Numbered from the stretch's first letter, positions 15,254-25,172 are shown. The stretch is 64,000 nt of DNA from Seonamhaeicola sp. (GCF_028281565.1 NZ_JANQJQ010000008.1:1-64000); one strand, 5' to 3'. Notes: a model not told the origin generated them from the letters alone. Numbers and translations: made by a program.

Positions 15254-15321
15254 CTCGAACCCACACGCTCGAAAGCATTGGATTTTGAATCCAACGTGTC
15301 TACCAATTCCACCACTTGAGC
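15240..15321 (-). tRNA. tRNA-Leu (anticodon CAA)
   Basis: The minus strand folds as a class II tRNA of 82 nt: acceptor GCTCAAG with CTTGAGT (last pair G-U), D arm TGGAATTGGTAGACA, anticodon stem TTGGA/TCCAA with loop TTCAAAA (anticodon CAA, reads UUG), a variable arm TGCTTTCGAGCG and T arm GTGGGTTCGAGTCCCAC, discriminator A. CCA is not encoded. Its 3' end is the integration site of the adjacent element. Confidence 0.95.
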
Positions 15322-15406
15322 ATTTCAGGACAGCAAAAATATATATTTTTTCCAGATTAAGCATAAAAATACTAGCTAATATACTTTTTAGGTAAAAATA
15401 AATGTA

Positions 15407-15414
15407 TAAATTTG
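15407..15414 (+). promoter_or_regulatory. -7 promoter element of prs
   Basis: TAAATTTG matches TAnnTTTG, followed by CACC. It lies 51 nt before the prs ATG and diverges from the tRNA. No clear -33 motif. Confidence 0.55.
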
Positions 15415-15465
15415 CACCTCGTTTAAAAAAGCAGGTCTTAACCACTATAAAACAACACATTAACG

Positions 15466-16407
15466 ATGCCTATAGTAATTACAGAAGCTAAAATTTTTGC
15501 TTGTACCCAAAGTAAAGAGCTTGGTGAAAAAATAGCTAATGCTTTTGGTGCCGAATTAGGTAATGTAATTACATCCACGTATAGTGATGGTGAGTTTCAA
15601 CCATCATATGAAGAATCCATACGTGGTACAAGGATTTTCATTATTGGGTCAACTAACCCCGGTCCGGAAAATTTAATGGAAATGTTGTTAATGATCGATG
15701 CTGCGAAACGTGCTTCTGCAAGGCATATTACAGCGGTATTACCATATTTTGGTTGGGCCAGGCAAGACAGAAAAGATAAGCCAAGAGTCCCTATTGCGGC
15801 TAAATTGGTTGCTAAAATGTTAGAATCGGCAGGCGCGACACGTATCATTACCATGGACCTGCATGCAGACCAGATCCAGGGATTCTTTGAAAAACCGGTT
15901 GACCATTTATTTGCATCAACCATTTTCCTACCATATTTAAGAAGTTTGAATCTTGATAACCTTACTATAGCATCACCGGATATGGGAGGTTCAAAAAGAG
16001 CTTATGCGTATTCAAAGGCTTTAGAAAGCGATGTGGTCATATGTTATAAGCAACGTGCCAAGGCCAACGTAATTTCTCATATGGAATTAATTGGTGATGT
16101 TACCGGTAAAAATGTAGTGCTTGTAGATGATATGGTTGATACAGCGGGCACTCTGACCAAAGCAGCGGATTTAATGATGGAACGCGGCGCCTTAAGTGTT
16201 AGGGCTATTTGTACGCATCCTATTCTATCCGGAAACGCTTACGAGAATTTAGAAAACTCAAAATTAGAAGAACTTATAGTAACAGACTCTATTCCGTTAT
16301 CACAAAAAAGTGATAAGATCAGAGTATTAAGTTGTGCCGAATTATTTGCTGAAGTTATGGAGCGTGTGCACAACAATCACTCCATAAGTTCAAAATTCAT
16401 AATGTAA
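15466..16407 (+). CDS. prs: Ribose-phosphate pyrophosphokinase
   Basis: The enzyme makes PRPP from ribose 5-phosphate and ATP for nucleotide, His, Trp and NAD synthesis. The 313-residue protein has the family landmarks: SDGEFQPSYEESIRGTRIFIIGST, the catalytic/ATP region PYFGWARQDRKDKPR, ITMDLHADQIQGFF, and the PRPP-binding loop VVLVDDMVDTAGTLTKAADLM. It has full length for bacterial Prs (about 310-315). It is followed 26 nt later by rplY and probably cotranscribed with it. Confidence 0.97.
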   Translation: MPIVITEAKIFACTQSKELGEKIANAFGAELGNVITSTYSDGEFQPSYEESIRGTRIFIIGSTNPGPENLMEMLLMIDAAKRASARHITAVLPYFGWARQDRKDKPRVPIAAKLVAKMLESAGATRIITMDLHADQIQGFFEKPVDHLFASTIFLPYLRSLNLDNLTIASPDMGGSKRAYAYSKALESDVVICYKQRAKANVISHMELIGDVTGKNVVLVDDMVDTAGTLTKAADLMMERGALSVRAICTHPILSGNAYENLENSKLEELIVTDSIPLSQKSDKIRVLSCAELFAEVMERVHNNHSISSKFIM

Positions 16408-16433
16408 ATTCATAATTAAATTTAAATAGAAAA

Positions 16434-17084
16434 ATGAAGTCAATTACAATCAACGGATCTCAAAGAGAAAGCGTGGGCAAGAAAGCAACAAAGGCCTTAC
16501 GTAATGCTGGACAGGTTCCTTGCGTATTATACGGAGGAGACAAACCGGTGCATTTCTCAGCAACTGAATTAGCCTTCTCTAAACTGGTTTATACGCCTAA
16601 TGCGCATACAGTTGTAATTAATTTAGAAGGTGGTGAAACTTTTAATGCCGTATTACAGGATATTCAATTTCACCCTGTAACCGATAGAATATTACATGTA
16701 GATTTCTATCAGTTATTTGAGGATAAAGAAATTGCTTTAAATATTCCTGTAAATCTTGTAGGTAACTCAAGAGGTGTTAAAAATGGTGGTGTTTTAAGAA
16801 GACCATACAGAAAATTACGTGTCAAAGCACTTCCTGCTAATTTACCGGATTTTATAGAGGTTGATATTAGCCCTTTAAAAATTGGAGACAAAATTAATGT
16901 AGGAGATTTGCAAAATGATAAATACACCATTTTGCATCCGGATAATAATGTTGTCTGTCAGGTTAGAACCTCTAGAGTAGCGATTGAAGATGAAGAAGAT
17001 GAAGAAGAGTTAGAAGAAGGAGCTGAAGCACCGGCAGCGGAAGGAGCTGATGCGGCTCCTGCGGCTGAAGCAGCTCAAGAATAA
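16434..17084 (+). CDS. rplY: 50S ribosomal protein L25 (general stress CTC form)
   Basis: The 216-residue protein binds 5S rRNA. The N-terminal domain is a typical L25 ([33 protein letters not shown]), followed by the C-terminal CTC-type beta domain ([34 protein letters not shown]). It ends in an acidic then Ala/Glu-rich tail ([32 protein letters not shown]) that is low complexity and variable. The prs-rplY-pth order is common in this family. Confidence 0.95.
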   Translation: MKSITINGSQRESVGKKATKALRNAGQVPCVLYGGDKPVHFSATELAFSKLVYTPNAHTVVINLEGGETFNAVLQDIQFHPVTDRILHVDFYQLFEDKEIALNIPVNLVGNSRGVKNGGVLRRPYRKLRVKALPANLPDFIEVDISPLKIGDKINVGDLQNDKYTILHPDNNVVCQVRTSRVAIEDEEDEEELEEGAEAPAAEGADAAPAAEAAQE

Positions 17085-17103
17085 GCATAATCTTAATTAA
17101 TAG

Positions 17104-17135
17104 AAAAAGCATCCTGTATTCGGGATGCTTTTTTA
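17104..17135 (+). terminator. Intrinsic terminator after rplY
   Basis: An 11-bp perfect stem (AAAAAGCATCC, 17104-17114, with 17123-17133) is followed by T-rich sequence. It separates prs-rplY from pth. Confidence 0.9.
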
Positions 17136-17159
17136 TTTTTACACAAATTGTAACAAACA

Positions 17160-17795
17160 ATGTGTAAGTTTATTTGGAATTTATTTAAAACACATACCAG
17201 GTCTTTTAATGCAGAAGAAGAAAATCCTATGAAAAAATTCTTAATTGTCGGTTTAGGAAATATTGGAGAAAAGTACCAGAACACACGCCATAATATTGGA
17301 TTTAAAATATTGGACCATTTTGCCAAAAAAGAAGCTATAACCTTTGAAACGCAAAAACTGGGAGATTTAACTACCTATAAATTAAAAGGAAGAACCTTTA
17401 TCCTTTTAAAACCAAATACCTTTATGAACCTAAGCGGGAAAGCTGTGTTGTACTGGTTAACAAAAGAAAAGGTCCCGTTGGAAAATTTACTTATAGTTAC
17501 AGATGATTTGAATTTACCTTTCGGGAGTATTAGATTAAAGACCAAAGGAAGTGACGGCGGGCATAACGGACTAAAAGATATTCAGGACAAACTAAACACT
17601 ACCAAGTATAACCGCTTCAGGTTTGGAATAAGTGATACGTTTAGCAAGGGCAGGCAGGTTGATTATGTTCTGGGGACATGGAATGAAGAAGAAACTCAAA
17701 AACTGGAAGAGCGCTTGGATAAATCCGTAGAGTTAATAAAGTCGTTTGTTCTGGCAGGTGTCAGTAATACTATGAACACCTTTAACGGCAAATAA
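17160..17795 (+). CDS. pth: Peptidyl-tRNA hydrolase
   Basis: The enzyme releases peptides from peptidyl-tRNA that drops off ribosomes. The core begins at MKKFLIVGLGNIGEKYQNTRHNIGF (the catalytic His is in TRHNIG) and continues with KPNTFMNLSGKAV, VTDDLNLPFGSIRLK and GSDGGHNGLK. The 17160 start adds a 23-residue N-terminal extension; I recall similar extensions in Flavobacteriaceae. The alternative is the ATG at 17229. The core is full length. Confidence 0.95.
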   Translation: MCKFIWNLFKTHTRSFNAEEENPMKKFLIVGLGNIGEKYQNTRHNIGFKILDHFAKKEAITFETQKLGDLTTYKLKGRTFILLKPNTFMNLSGKAVLYWLTKEKVPLENLLIVTDDLNLPFGSIRLKTKGSDGGHNGLKDIQDKLNTTKYNRFRFGISDTFSKGRQVDYVLGTWNEEETQKLEERLDKSVELIKSFVLAGVSNTMNTFNGK

Positions 17796-17804
17796 AATTA
17801 AAAT

Positions 17805-17852
17805 GTCATTCTGAGCAACTACCTGCTGGAAAAGGCAGGAAGTGAAGAATCT
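17805..17852. repeat. Intergenic repeat with CCTGC/GCAGG hairpin
   Basis: TGTCATTCTGAGC followed by a CCTGCTGGAAAAGGCAGG hairpin and GAAGAATCTC resembles other intergenic segments here (31515-31590, 35925-36030, 60221-60293). It lies between the convergent pth and protease genes. Confidence 0.45.
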
Positions 17853-20800
17853 CTACTTTACAATGATCTTTTTAGTAGATTTTTTCAACCCGTCGCTGAC
17901 ATTTAAAATGTACATACCGGATTGCACGAAATGTAATGTCATGTCCTCTTCAAAATCACCGGTAGCCCCAAAAGTTTCCTTAAATAGAAATCTACCCCTG
18001 GAATCAAAGATCTCAACAGTAATGTCTCTTGTTAAAGAGCCATTTAATTTGATGGTGAATTCCCCATTGTTGGGATTTGGATATACTATAAAATTCTCAA
18101 AACCGAATTGCTCAATACTTTCGGTAGGTAAAATGTTTAGGGTGTAATCTTCAACTTCACCATCACCACCATTTGTAGTAGGTGCCAGGGGTTGGCCACC
18201 ATCGTATCCGGTAACTATCCTCATAACGGTATTCCCTAAAACAGCATCAACAGGAACATGTATAGATAAAGGTGAATTACCGGTTGCCTGGTTAGAAGCA
18301 TTGGTGGCTTCACCCAGATCATACGCCTCACCCGGATCGGTGAAAACACCATTTTGGTTCCAATCAATCCAAACCATAGTGTCGGTTGTAAAATTACCTT
18401 CGGTACTTACATTAACATTTAAATCATAGCTACTATCTCTGTTAATGTCTGTTGAAATGGAAGAGTAGTCAGAATAATCAGAAACTTTTCCCGATGCATT
18501 ATTGATCGTATTAAATGCTACTAAAGTTATGGATGTGTCGAACGATGTATTAGATACAACATTTATGGAATAATCTTCAACCTCACCATCAAAACCATTT
18601 TCACAAGCGGTAACTATGCCGTCATCTTTATATTTTGTTGAAACCCTCATAGTTGTTGTACCGGTAACCGCACTGGCAGGAACCATGATTGAAAGCGGTG
18701 AACTTGCTGTTGCGCCATTGGCAACATTAGTAGCATCACCTAAATTGTATGCTTCACCGGCATCATCAAAACTACAATTTTGGTTCCAGTCAATCCAAAC
18801 CTGGGTATTCGTTGTAAAGTTACCATCAGTGTTTACGTGAACCGTTAGATCATAAGCAATATTTCTATTTACATCTGTAGAGGTTGAAGTATAATCACTA
18901 TACCCGGATGGCTTGCCGGAGGACCTATTGATAGTATTGAACTGAACTAAAGTAGTACTTGTGTTATATTCCGTATTGGCTACAGACGGGCATATACCAT
19001 TGTAAAACGGCAGGTCTATATTTTTGTTTTTGGTTATTGATGTTGAAGTTCCGGTAACCACAATGGTATAATCACCTTGGGGAACACTACCTAGATTGGA
19101 AACTGTCATAGTCACACTTCCGGAAGAGTTCATATTAGTTGGTGAAAATGTAACCGTTGAACCAGATGGATTTCCTGAAGCACTGAATGTTGTGGTTTCA
19201 GAAAAACCATTAACCGCTTCATAATCAAATGTAAAAGTAGCTGTAGTTTCTCCACATCCTATTGGTGTTAAGGTTTCGTTTACTATAAAAAAGTCCGGAT
19301 CCGAAGAAATGGAGAAGTCAAAATCAGACACATCATAAAAAATATTATCAGCAGCTTCAACAAGGATTCTGGCTTGATTGGTATCTGCTATGGCCGGAAC
19401 AGTATATGTAAAAGAACCATCATTAGGTGTGTTGGATGCAATGGTAGTTGGGAATGTTAAACCACCGTCGGTTGATAGCAGGATATTCACGTTCTGGCAG
19501 TTAATGGTACCATTGGTGGTTTGCCCCACAACCCAGGTGATGGCCTGATTGCTTCCTTGTGGCCAGGAAACAGGGTTTTCAACTGTAAAAGGCGTCACAT
19601 CTTCAACGGTTATCCGCATAGTGTCATAACTGGATTGCCCACCGGATGACGTGCTTGGAGACCGGTCTCTTACGGTTAATGCCCAATCTAATGTTCTTCC
19701 AACGGTTGCTACGGTTTCCCAATCACTGCCCAGGGTAGGGTTGGTTTGGGTTGTGTTTCCTGCCAAAACACTACTGAATCTTGGGATATATCTATCTGAA
19801 GTGCTTGAAGGTGGTAATGACCTGTTCATCGGTCCTGTGGTCAATGCTGGGCCGAAGTTCAAGGCGTTTGTAACGCCGCTATCAATTTGTTCCCAGCAAT
19901 AGGTAAGGTTGTCTCCGCTATCGGTATCAGTAGCGGATCCTTTTAAAACATAAGCGGTTCCTTTAGGAATTGTATAATCATTACCGGCATCGGCACTTGG
20001 CGGATTATTAGTAATGGCTTCGGTAGTTTGACAGCTTTTCCCTGTTAGATTATCCAATATTTGTTTGATACTGTGATAATGAAAATAATCATCGCCATTC
20101 AATTCCACATTATCAGCACCTTGAAGACCGGCATAAGCCATTATAGTAGTACCACTACCAGGCTCAGAATTAACTCCGGTGCCTTCACTTTCAAAAGCAA
20201 AAGTATGATTGGCACCCATTTGATGCCCGATTTCATGAGCTACAAAATCAATATCGAATAAATCACCTTGAGGAACACCATTTGAGGGCGAAGTATAAGC
20301 GCTTCCTTTCGAGTTATTAGTACAAACACAACCAATACAACCGGCATTCCCACCACCACCGGAAGCACCAAAGAGGTGTCCGATGTCGTAATTGGTTTCA
20401 CCAATAATATTTGTTATTGTTGTCTGAACTTCATTAGTCCAGGCTCCACCTGAGCCTGTACCGGCATCAGAATACGGGTCCGTAGCGGGATCTGTATAGA
20501 TAATTAAATCATTATTAGCTACGAGTTCAAAGGTAACGGCCATATCGGTTTCAAAAACTTCATTGACTCTACTCAGCGTAGCATTTACAGCGGCTAAAGC
20601 TCCGGCAACCGTACCACCATGGTAATTAGTATATTCACCTGTAACGGAAATGGCAATTCTAAACTTTTGCAGGGTTTGATTATTAGCCCCGCCTTCATCA
20701 ACTTTTAAAGTTGAATTGTTATTTTTTAAGGTTTCGTTTAATGACTCCATTGTTTTACAATCTAGATCATCATGACCATGCCTGTCGCTTTTATCATATA

Positions 20801-21281
20801 AAACATAAGTGTCAGATCCGCTTTCAAGAGGTTGCATAAACACGTTTGGTTTATCCGGATATGAAATCATAGTTTGGACGCCTTCAGGTGACACGCTCAT
20901 TCTTAACCGGACTCCGGGATGGTCTAAACTAAACCCTATATACGATTTTATATCCGGGAATTTTGCCGCAAGTTCCGGGGAAAAAACGGGGGCTTCATAA
21001 ATATTAAAGCGCTCCATGGTGCCTTCAATACCGGGAAGTGATATGATTGTATGTTCGCCTTTTTCTTTTGAATTCCTCAAAGCTACAGAGGCAGTATGCC
21101 TTTTAAATAAAGCTTTATCCAGCTTAAATAGATGCACTTTATTTTGATCTATTTCAAACTTAGAGATCCTTTCAAAATTTTCAACGGTTTCTATTTTTTT
21201 CCAAGAAGAATTTTGAGCAATACTTGAAAATGTAACCAAAAGCATTGCTATTGAAAAAACATAATGTAGTTTTGTTTTCAT
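17853..21281 (-). CDS. Secreted reprolysin-like zinc metalloprotease with GEVED repeats and T9SS sorting domain
   Basis: The 1142-residue multidomain exoenzyme has a signal peptide (MKTKLHYVFSIAMLLVTFSSIAQ) and a propeptide to about residue 200. A catalytic domain carries the zinc motif HEIGHQMGANHTF near residue 350 and a downstream Met-turn region (TIMAYAG). PKD/Ig-like domains follow (about 440-760), then two GEVED domains (about 790-920 and 930-1055, each ending DGEVEDYS/T). It ends in a type A T9SS C-terminal signal (VYPNPNNGEFTIKL, KKIIVK). It should be exported by Sec, then by the type IX system, and may degrade extracellular protein. Confidence 0.93.
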   Translation of the reverse strand: MKTKLHYVFSIAMLLVTFSSIAQNSSWKKIETVENFERISKFEIDQNKVHLFKLDKALFKRHTASVALRNSKEKGEHTIISLPGIEGTMERFNIYEAPVFSPELAAKFPDIKSYIGFSLDHPGVRLRMSVSPEGVQTMISYPDKPNVFMQPLESGSDTYVLYDKSDRHGHDDLDCKTMESLNETLKNNNSTLKVDEGGANNQTLQKFRIAISVTGEYTNYHGGTVAGALAAVNATLSRVNEVFETDMAVTFELVANNDLIIYTDPATDPYSDAGTGSGGAWTNEVQTTITNIIGETNYDIGHLFGASGGGGNAGCIGCVCTNNSKGSAYTSPSNGVPQGDLFDIDFVAHEIGHQMGANHTFAFESEGTGVNSEPGSGTTIMAYAGLQGADNVELNGDDYFHYHSIKQILDNLTGKSCQTTEAITNNPPSADAGNDYTIPKGTAYVLKGSATDTDSGDNLTYCWEQIDSGVTNALNFGPALTTGPMNRSLPPSSTSDRYIPRFSSVLAGNTTQTNPTLGSDWETVATVGRTLDWALTVRDRSPSTSSGGQSSYDTMRITVEDVTPFTVENPVSWPQGSNQAITWVVGQTTNGTINCQNVNILLSTDGGLTFPTTIASNTPNDGSFTYTVPAIADTNQARILVEAADNIFYDVSDFDFSISSDPDFFIVNETLTPIGCGETTATFTFDYEAVNGFSETTTFSASGNPSGSTVTFSPTNMNSSGSVTMTVSNLGSVPQGDYTIVVTGTSTSITKNKNIDLPFYNGICPSVANTEYNTSTTLVQFNTINRSSGKPSGYSDYTSTSTDVNRNIAYDLTVHVNTDGNFTTNTQVWIDWNQNCSFDDAGEAYNLGDATNVANGATASSPLSIMVPASAVTGTTTMRVSTKYKDDGIVTACENGFDGEVEDYSINVVSNTSFDTSITLVAFNTINNASGKVSDYSDYSSISTDINRDSSYDLNVNVSTEGNFTTDTMVWIDWNQNGVFTDPGEAYDLGEATNASNQATGNSPLSIHVPVDAVLGNTVMRIVTGYDGGQPLAPTTNGGDGEVEDYTLNILPTESIEQFGFENFIVYPNPNNGEFTIKLNGSLTRDITVEIFDSRGRFLFKETFGATGDFEEDMTLHFVQSGMYILNVSDGLKKSTKKIIVK

Positions 21282-21350
21282 AAAGATTTTCAGGGCAATT
21301 TTATAACAAATCTAACTTTTTTAAATTAATTTAACAATTTAGCGTACTAA

Positions 21351-22289
21351 ATGAGTAGTGTAAAAAACATTACAGCATATAAATCTGTTAAACCTACGGT
21401 GGTTACCATCGGCACTTTTGATGGCGTTCATATAGGGCATAGAAAAATTATTAATCGCCTTGTAAATACGGGAAGGCAAGAAGGCTTAAAATCTGTAATA
21501 CTTACGTTTTTTCCGCATCCGCGAATGGTGCTTCAAAAAGATTCCAATATTAAATTGATCAATACGATTAATGAAAGACGCCAGATTTTAGAGTCGGTCG
21601 GGTTGGATTTTTTGCTGATAAAAGAATTCACCCATGAGTTTTCCAGATTGACTGCAGAAGATTTTGTAAAAGAACTTTTGGTTGATAAGCTAAGAGCCAA
21701 AAAAGTGATCATTGGTTATGATCACCGATTTGGAAGAAACAGAAATGCCGATATTGAAGACCTAAAAACGTTTGGAGCGGTTTATGGGTTTGAAGTGGAA
21801 GAAATTTCGGCCCAGGATATTGATGATGTGGCAGTGAGTTCTACTAAAATCAGAAATGCATTAAATAAGGGAGATATCACCAAAGCCAACGCATATTTAG
21901 GTTATAATTTTATGCTAACCGGAACTGTTACAAAAGGCAAAGGCCTGGGAAGGCAAATAGGGTTTCCAACAGCAAATATTACTATTGAAGAAGATTATAA
22001 ATTAATACCTAAACAAGGCGCTTATATTGTAAAAGCAATTATTGAGGGTAATACTGTTTATGGTATGATGAACATAGGCATAAACCCAACAGTTAATGGG
22101 CAAAAAGAAACTATTGAGGTGCATTTTTTTAACTTCAAAGAGGATATTTATAATCAAAATGTTCAAATAGAACTTCTAAAGCGTATTCGTGATGAGGAAA
22201 AATTTGAATCGGTTGCTGTTTTAAAAGATCAACTTAAAAAAGATAAAGGCACCGCACTTACTTATATAGCCAACCAGCATGGTCAATAA
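21351..22289 (+). CDS. ribF: Bifunctional riboflavin kinase / FAD synthetase
   Basis: The enzyme converts riboflavin to FMN and then FAD. The N-terminal adenylyltransferase domain has GTFDGVHIGHRKII, FFPHPRMVL, IIGYDHRFGRNR and VSSTKIRNAL. The C-terminal kinase domain has KGKGLGRQIGFPTANI, GAYIVKAIIEGNTVYGMMNIGINPT and EVHFFNFKEDIY. 312 residues is the normal length. The last 11 nt overlap the next gene, suggesting an operon with the HTTM protein. Confidence 0.96.
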   Translation: MSSVKNITAYKSVKPTVVTIGTFDGVHIGHRKIINRLVNTGRQEGLKSVILTFFPHPRMVLQKDSNIKLINTINERRQILESVGLDFLLIKEFTHEFSRLTAEDFVKELLVDKLRAKKVIIGYDHRFGRNRNADIEDLKTFGAVYGFEVEEISAQDIDDVAVSSTKIRNALNKGDITKANAYLGYNFMLTGTVTKGKGLGRQIGFPTANITIEEDYKLIPKQGAYIVKAIIEGNTVYGMMNIGINPTVNGQKETIEVHFFNFKEDIYNQNVQIELLKRIRDEEKFESVAVLKDQLKKDKGTALTYIANQHGQ

Positions 22290-23595
22290 GTGGTTGTTCA
22301 AACATATTGATAATTCTGCACTGGTAGTTTTCCGGATTATTTTCGGGCTCCTTTGTTTTTTGGAATCGGTGGGAGCCATTTTTACAGGTTGGATAAAAAG
22401 AACATTAATAGATCCTGAGTTTACATTTAGTTTTGTTGGCTTTGAATGGTTACAACCCCTGCCCGGCTATTGGATGTATGTATATTATGCCGTTATGGGA
22501 GTTTTTGGCTTGTTCGTGATGCTGGGGTATAAATACAGGTTCAGTATCATAGCTTTCGGACTTATGTGGTCAGCAACCTATTTAATGCAAAAGTCGTCAT
22601 ACAACAATCACTACTATTTGCTCATGCTTTTATGTGGCATAATGACTTTTATGCCGGCAAACAGATACGCTTCTATTGATGCAAAACGAAACTCAAGTTT
22701 AAAAAGTTTATCAATGCCATATTGGTGTAAATGGGTATTTGTGCTACAACTTTTTATAGTTTACACCTACGCATCGGTTGCAAAACTATATCCGGATTGG
22801 TTAGACACGACGGTTATAGAATTGCTCATGAAACCAAAGGCCGATTATTTTTTGGTAGGCGACTTGCTTCAACAAAAATGGGTGCATCATTTTTTAGCCT
22901 ATGGCGGTATTCTTTTTGACGGCTTAATCATTCCGTTACTATTGTTTAAGCCCACCAGGAAATATGCGTTTTTTGCTTCGATCTTCTTCCATTTATTCAA
23001 TTCGTTTATCTTTCAAATAGGTATCTTTCCGTATTTGTCATTAGCGTTTTCTTTGTTCTTTTTTGAACCTGAAACTATTCACAGGATCTTCCTTAAAAGG
23101 AAACCTTTTTATAACTCAGAAGACATCATAGTACCTAATTATAAAGCACCGTTTATCACGCTTTTTGGGATTTACTTTGTGTTTCAAATACTGTTACCAT
23201 TGCGGCATCATATTATTGAAGACGATGTGTTATGGACCGAAGAAGGGCACAGGCTTTCATGGCGCATGATGCTCAGGGCCAAAAGCGGATCTGCGACTTA
23301 TATCGTTCAGGTAAAAGAAACCGGGAGTAAAATAGTTATAAAACTGGATGACTATTTAAGCAAAAAGCAGCAAAGAGGAGCCAGTACCAAACCGGATGTT
23401 ATTTGGCAGTTTGCACAACGGTTAAAAGAAAAGTTTAAAGAAAACAACCAGGAGATCTCAGTGTTTGTAAACTGTAGCGTAAGTGTAAATGGAAAGCCTT
23501 ATAAACAGCTAACAAACCCGGATGTGGATTTGGCTAATGTAGCCTGGGAAACTTTCAAACATAGTAAGTGGATTTTGCCTTCAAAAGCAGATTGA
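22279..23595 (+). CDS. HTTM-domain membrane protein (vitamin K-dependent gamma-carboxylase-like)
   Basis: The 438-residue protein has about eight membrane segments in the first 300 residues and a soluble C-terminal part. The motifs ALVVFRIIFGLLCFLES, KSSYNNHYYLLMLLCGIMTFMPANRY, YTYASVAKLYPDWL and FHLFNSFIFQIGIFPYLSLAF match HTTM (horizontally transferred transmembrane) proteins of Bacteroidetes. The His-bearing NNHYYL and FHLFN segments are the conserved family positions. The family shares ancestry with gamma-carboxylase, but bacterial function is not settled. It overlaps ribF. Confidence 0.85.
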   Translation: MVNKWLFKHIDNSALVVFRIIFGLLCFLESVGAIFTGWIKRTLIDPEFTFSFVGFEWLQPLPGYWMYVYYAVMGVFGLFVMLGYKYRFSIIAFGLMWSATYLMQKSSYNNHYYLLMLLCGIMTFMPANRYASIDAKRNSSLKSLSMPYWCKWVFVLQLFIVYTYASVAKLYPDWLDTTVIELLMKPKADYFLVGDLLQQKWVHHFLAYGGILFDGLIIPLLLFKPTRKYAFFASIFFHLFNSFIFQIGIFPYLSLAFSLFFFEPETIHRIFLKRKPFYNSEDIIVPNYKAPFITLFGIYFVFQILLPLRHHIIEDDVLWTEEGHRLSWRMMLRAKSGSATYIVQVKETGSKIVIKLDDYLSKKQQRGASTKPDVIWQFAQRLKEKFKENNQEISVFVNCSVSVNGKPYKQLTNPDVDLANVAWETFKHSKWILPSKAD

Positions 23596-23610
23596 TTATA
23601 AAAAATCATG

Positions 23611-23618
23611 TACTTTTG
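23611..23618 (+). promoter_or_regulatory. -7 promoter element of serS
   Basis: TACTTTTG fits TAnnTTTG and lies 20 nt before ATG 23638, which supports that start rather than the upstream in-frame ATG at 23608. Confidence 0.5.
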
Positions 23619-23637
23619 TCGCTCAAATTTTCAAGAC

Positions 23638-24909
23638 ATGTTACAAGTACCTTTTATTAGAGACAATAAGGATTTGGTGATAGCCCGTTTAGCAAAGCGA
23701 AACATGGATGCTACCGAGGATATTAACCAGGTAATTGCTTTTGATGAAGACAGGAGACGTATTCAGGCGGAGTTGGATAATACCTTGGCAGAGTCTAATG
23801 CACTTTCAAAAGAAATTGGTATGTTGTTCAAGTCCGGTGAGGTTGAAAAAGCGAATCTTATAAAAGCGAAAACAGGTGAGTTAAAAGAAGCTTCTAAAAA
23901 ACTTTCTGAAGATCTTAATAATAAGACCAATGCGTTAAATGAATTGCTTTATAAAATCCCAAATGTTCCCAACGATATTGTTCCGGCAGGAAATACTGAA
24001 GATGATAACGAAGAGGTTTTTAGAGAAGGGGATATCCCCGTTTTAGAGGAGGGTGCCTTACCGCATTGGGAGTTGGCTAAAAAGTATGACATCATAGATT
24101 TTGAGCTTGGGAACAAAATAACAGGAGCCGGATTTCCGGTTTATAAAGGGAAAGGAGCCAAACTGCAACGGGCTTTAATAACCTATTTTTTAGATAAGAA
24201 TACCGAAGCAGGTTATACAGAATTCCAGTTACCGCATTTGGTGAACGAAGCGTCAGGTTTTGGAACAGGGCAACTGCCGGATAAAGAAGGGCAAATGTAC
24301 CATGTCACGGCCGACAATTTGTATTTGATACCAACAGCTGAGGTCCCCGGAACCAATATTTTCAGAGATGTTGTTTTAAGCGAAAGCGAACTGCCTTTGG
24401 CCATTACGGGATACACCCCTTGTTTTCGCCGTGAAGCCGGAAGTTACGGAGCGCATGTAAGAGGCTTGAACAGATTGCATCAGTTTGATAAAGTTGAAAT
24501 ATTACGGGTAGAACACCCTTCCAAATCTTATGATGCTTTAGATGGTATGGTGGCTCACGTTAAAACCATTTTACAGGAATTAAAATTGCCATATAGAATA
24601 TTAAGACTGTGTGGCGGCGATTTAGGCTTTACATCAGCTCTAACGTATGATTTTGAAGTATTTTCAACGGCCCAGGACAGATGGTTGGAAATATCCTCTG
24701 TTTCTAATTTTGAAACCTTTCAAGCTAACCGGTTAAAGCTTCGTTTTAAAAACAGTAATGGTAAAAACGAATTGGCGCATACCTTAAATGGAAGTTCATT
24801 AGCATTACCAAGAGTATTAGCCGGAATTTTAGAAAATTATCAGACAAAGGAAGGTATTGTAGTGCCTGAAGTTTTACAGTCTTATACAGGCTTTAAAATC
24901 ATAGATTAA
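23638..24909 (+). CDS. serS: Seryl-tRNA synthetase
   Basis: The enzyme charges tRNA-Ser with serine. The N-terminal long coiled-coil arm (about 30-105, DRRRIQAELDNTLAESNALSKEI) binds the tRNA. The class II core has TAEVPGTNIFRD, motif 2 (TGYTPCFRREAGSYGAHVRGLNRLHQFDKVE) and motif 3 (LNGSSLALPRVLAGILEN). ATG 23638 (MLQVPFIRDNKD) gives the standard N-terminus; the 30-nt upstream extension contains the likely promoter. Confidence 0.97.
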   Translation: MLQVPFIRDNKDLVIARLAKRNMDATEDINQVIAFDEDRRRIQAELDNTLAESNALSKEIGMLFKSGEVEKANLIKAKTGELKEASKKLSEDLNNKTNALNELLYKIPNVPNDIVPAGNTEDDNEEVFREGDIPVLEEGALPHWELAKKYDIIDFELGNKITGAGFPVYKGKGAKLQRALITYFLDKNTEAGYTEFQLPHLVNEASGFGTGQLPDKEGQMYHVTADNLYLIPTAEVPGTNIFRDVVLSESELPLAITGYTPCFRREAGSYGAHVRGLNRLHQFDKVEILRVEHPSKSYDALDGMVAHVKTILQELKLPYRILRLCGGDLGFTSALTYDFEVFSTAQDRWLEISSVSNFETFQANRLKLRFKNSNGKNELAHTLNGSSLALPRVLAGILENYQTKEGIVVPEVLQSYTGFKIID

Positions 24910-24934
24910 AGCATTTTTTGAATGTCCATAATCA

Positions 24935-25080
24935 ATTATAACCCTAGTGTCACCCTGAATTCATTTCAGGGTCTCATAATATTGATTTAAAGTTATTATG
25001 CGATGCTGAAATTGAAAATTCATGAACTCTTTTTAATTTATGATCTAATACTCGTGAATAAACAAGTTCAGCATGACAGA
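24935..25080. repeat. Intergenic palindromic repeat region
   Basis: CCCTGAATTCATTTCAGGG-type dyad at about 24953-24972 and an AAGTTCAGCATGACAG end near 25062-25080 resemble the repeat at 60221-60293. Nothing coding is visible. Confidence 0.45.
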
Positions 25081-25136
25081 AAATCTATATTATGACAAAA
25101 AACGGGTCATAAGCATTTTATAACATATATATCGCG

Positions 25137-25172
25137 AAAATAAAACCTTACAAATCTGTAGGGTTTTATTAT
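25137..25172. terminator. Bidirectional hairpin terminator
   Basis: TAAAACCTTACA (25141-25152) pairs with TGTAGGGTTTTA (25157-25168), one G-U pair, with A and T runs outside. Confidence 0.7.

Noticed and set aside
15224-15460. 78-codon minus-strand ORF over tRNA-Leu
   Set aside because: It translates the tRNA gene itself.
17842-18147. Plus-strand ORFs inside the metalloprotease gene and other large genes
   Set aside because: They are shadows of strong minus- or plus-strand genes with clear domain motifs.
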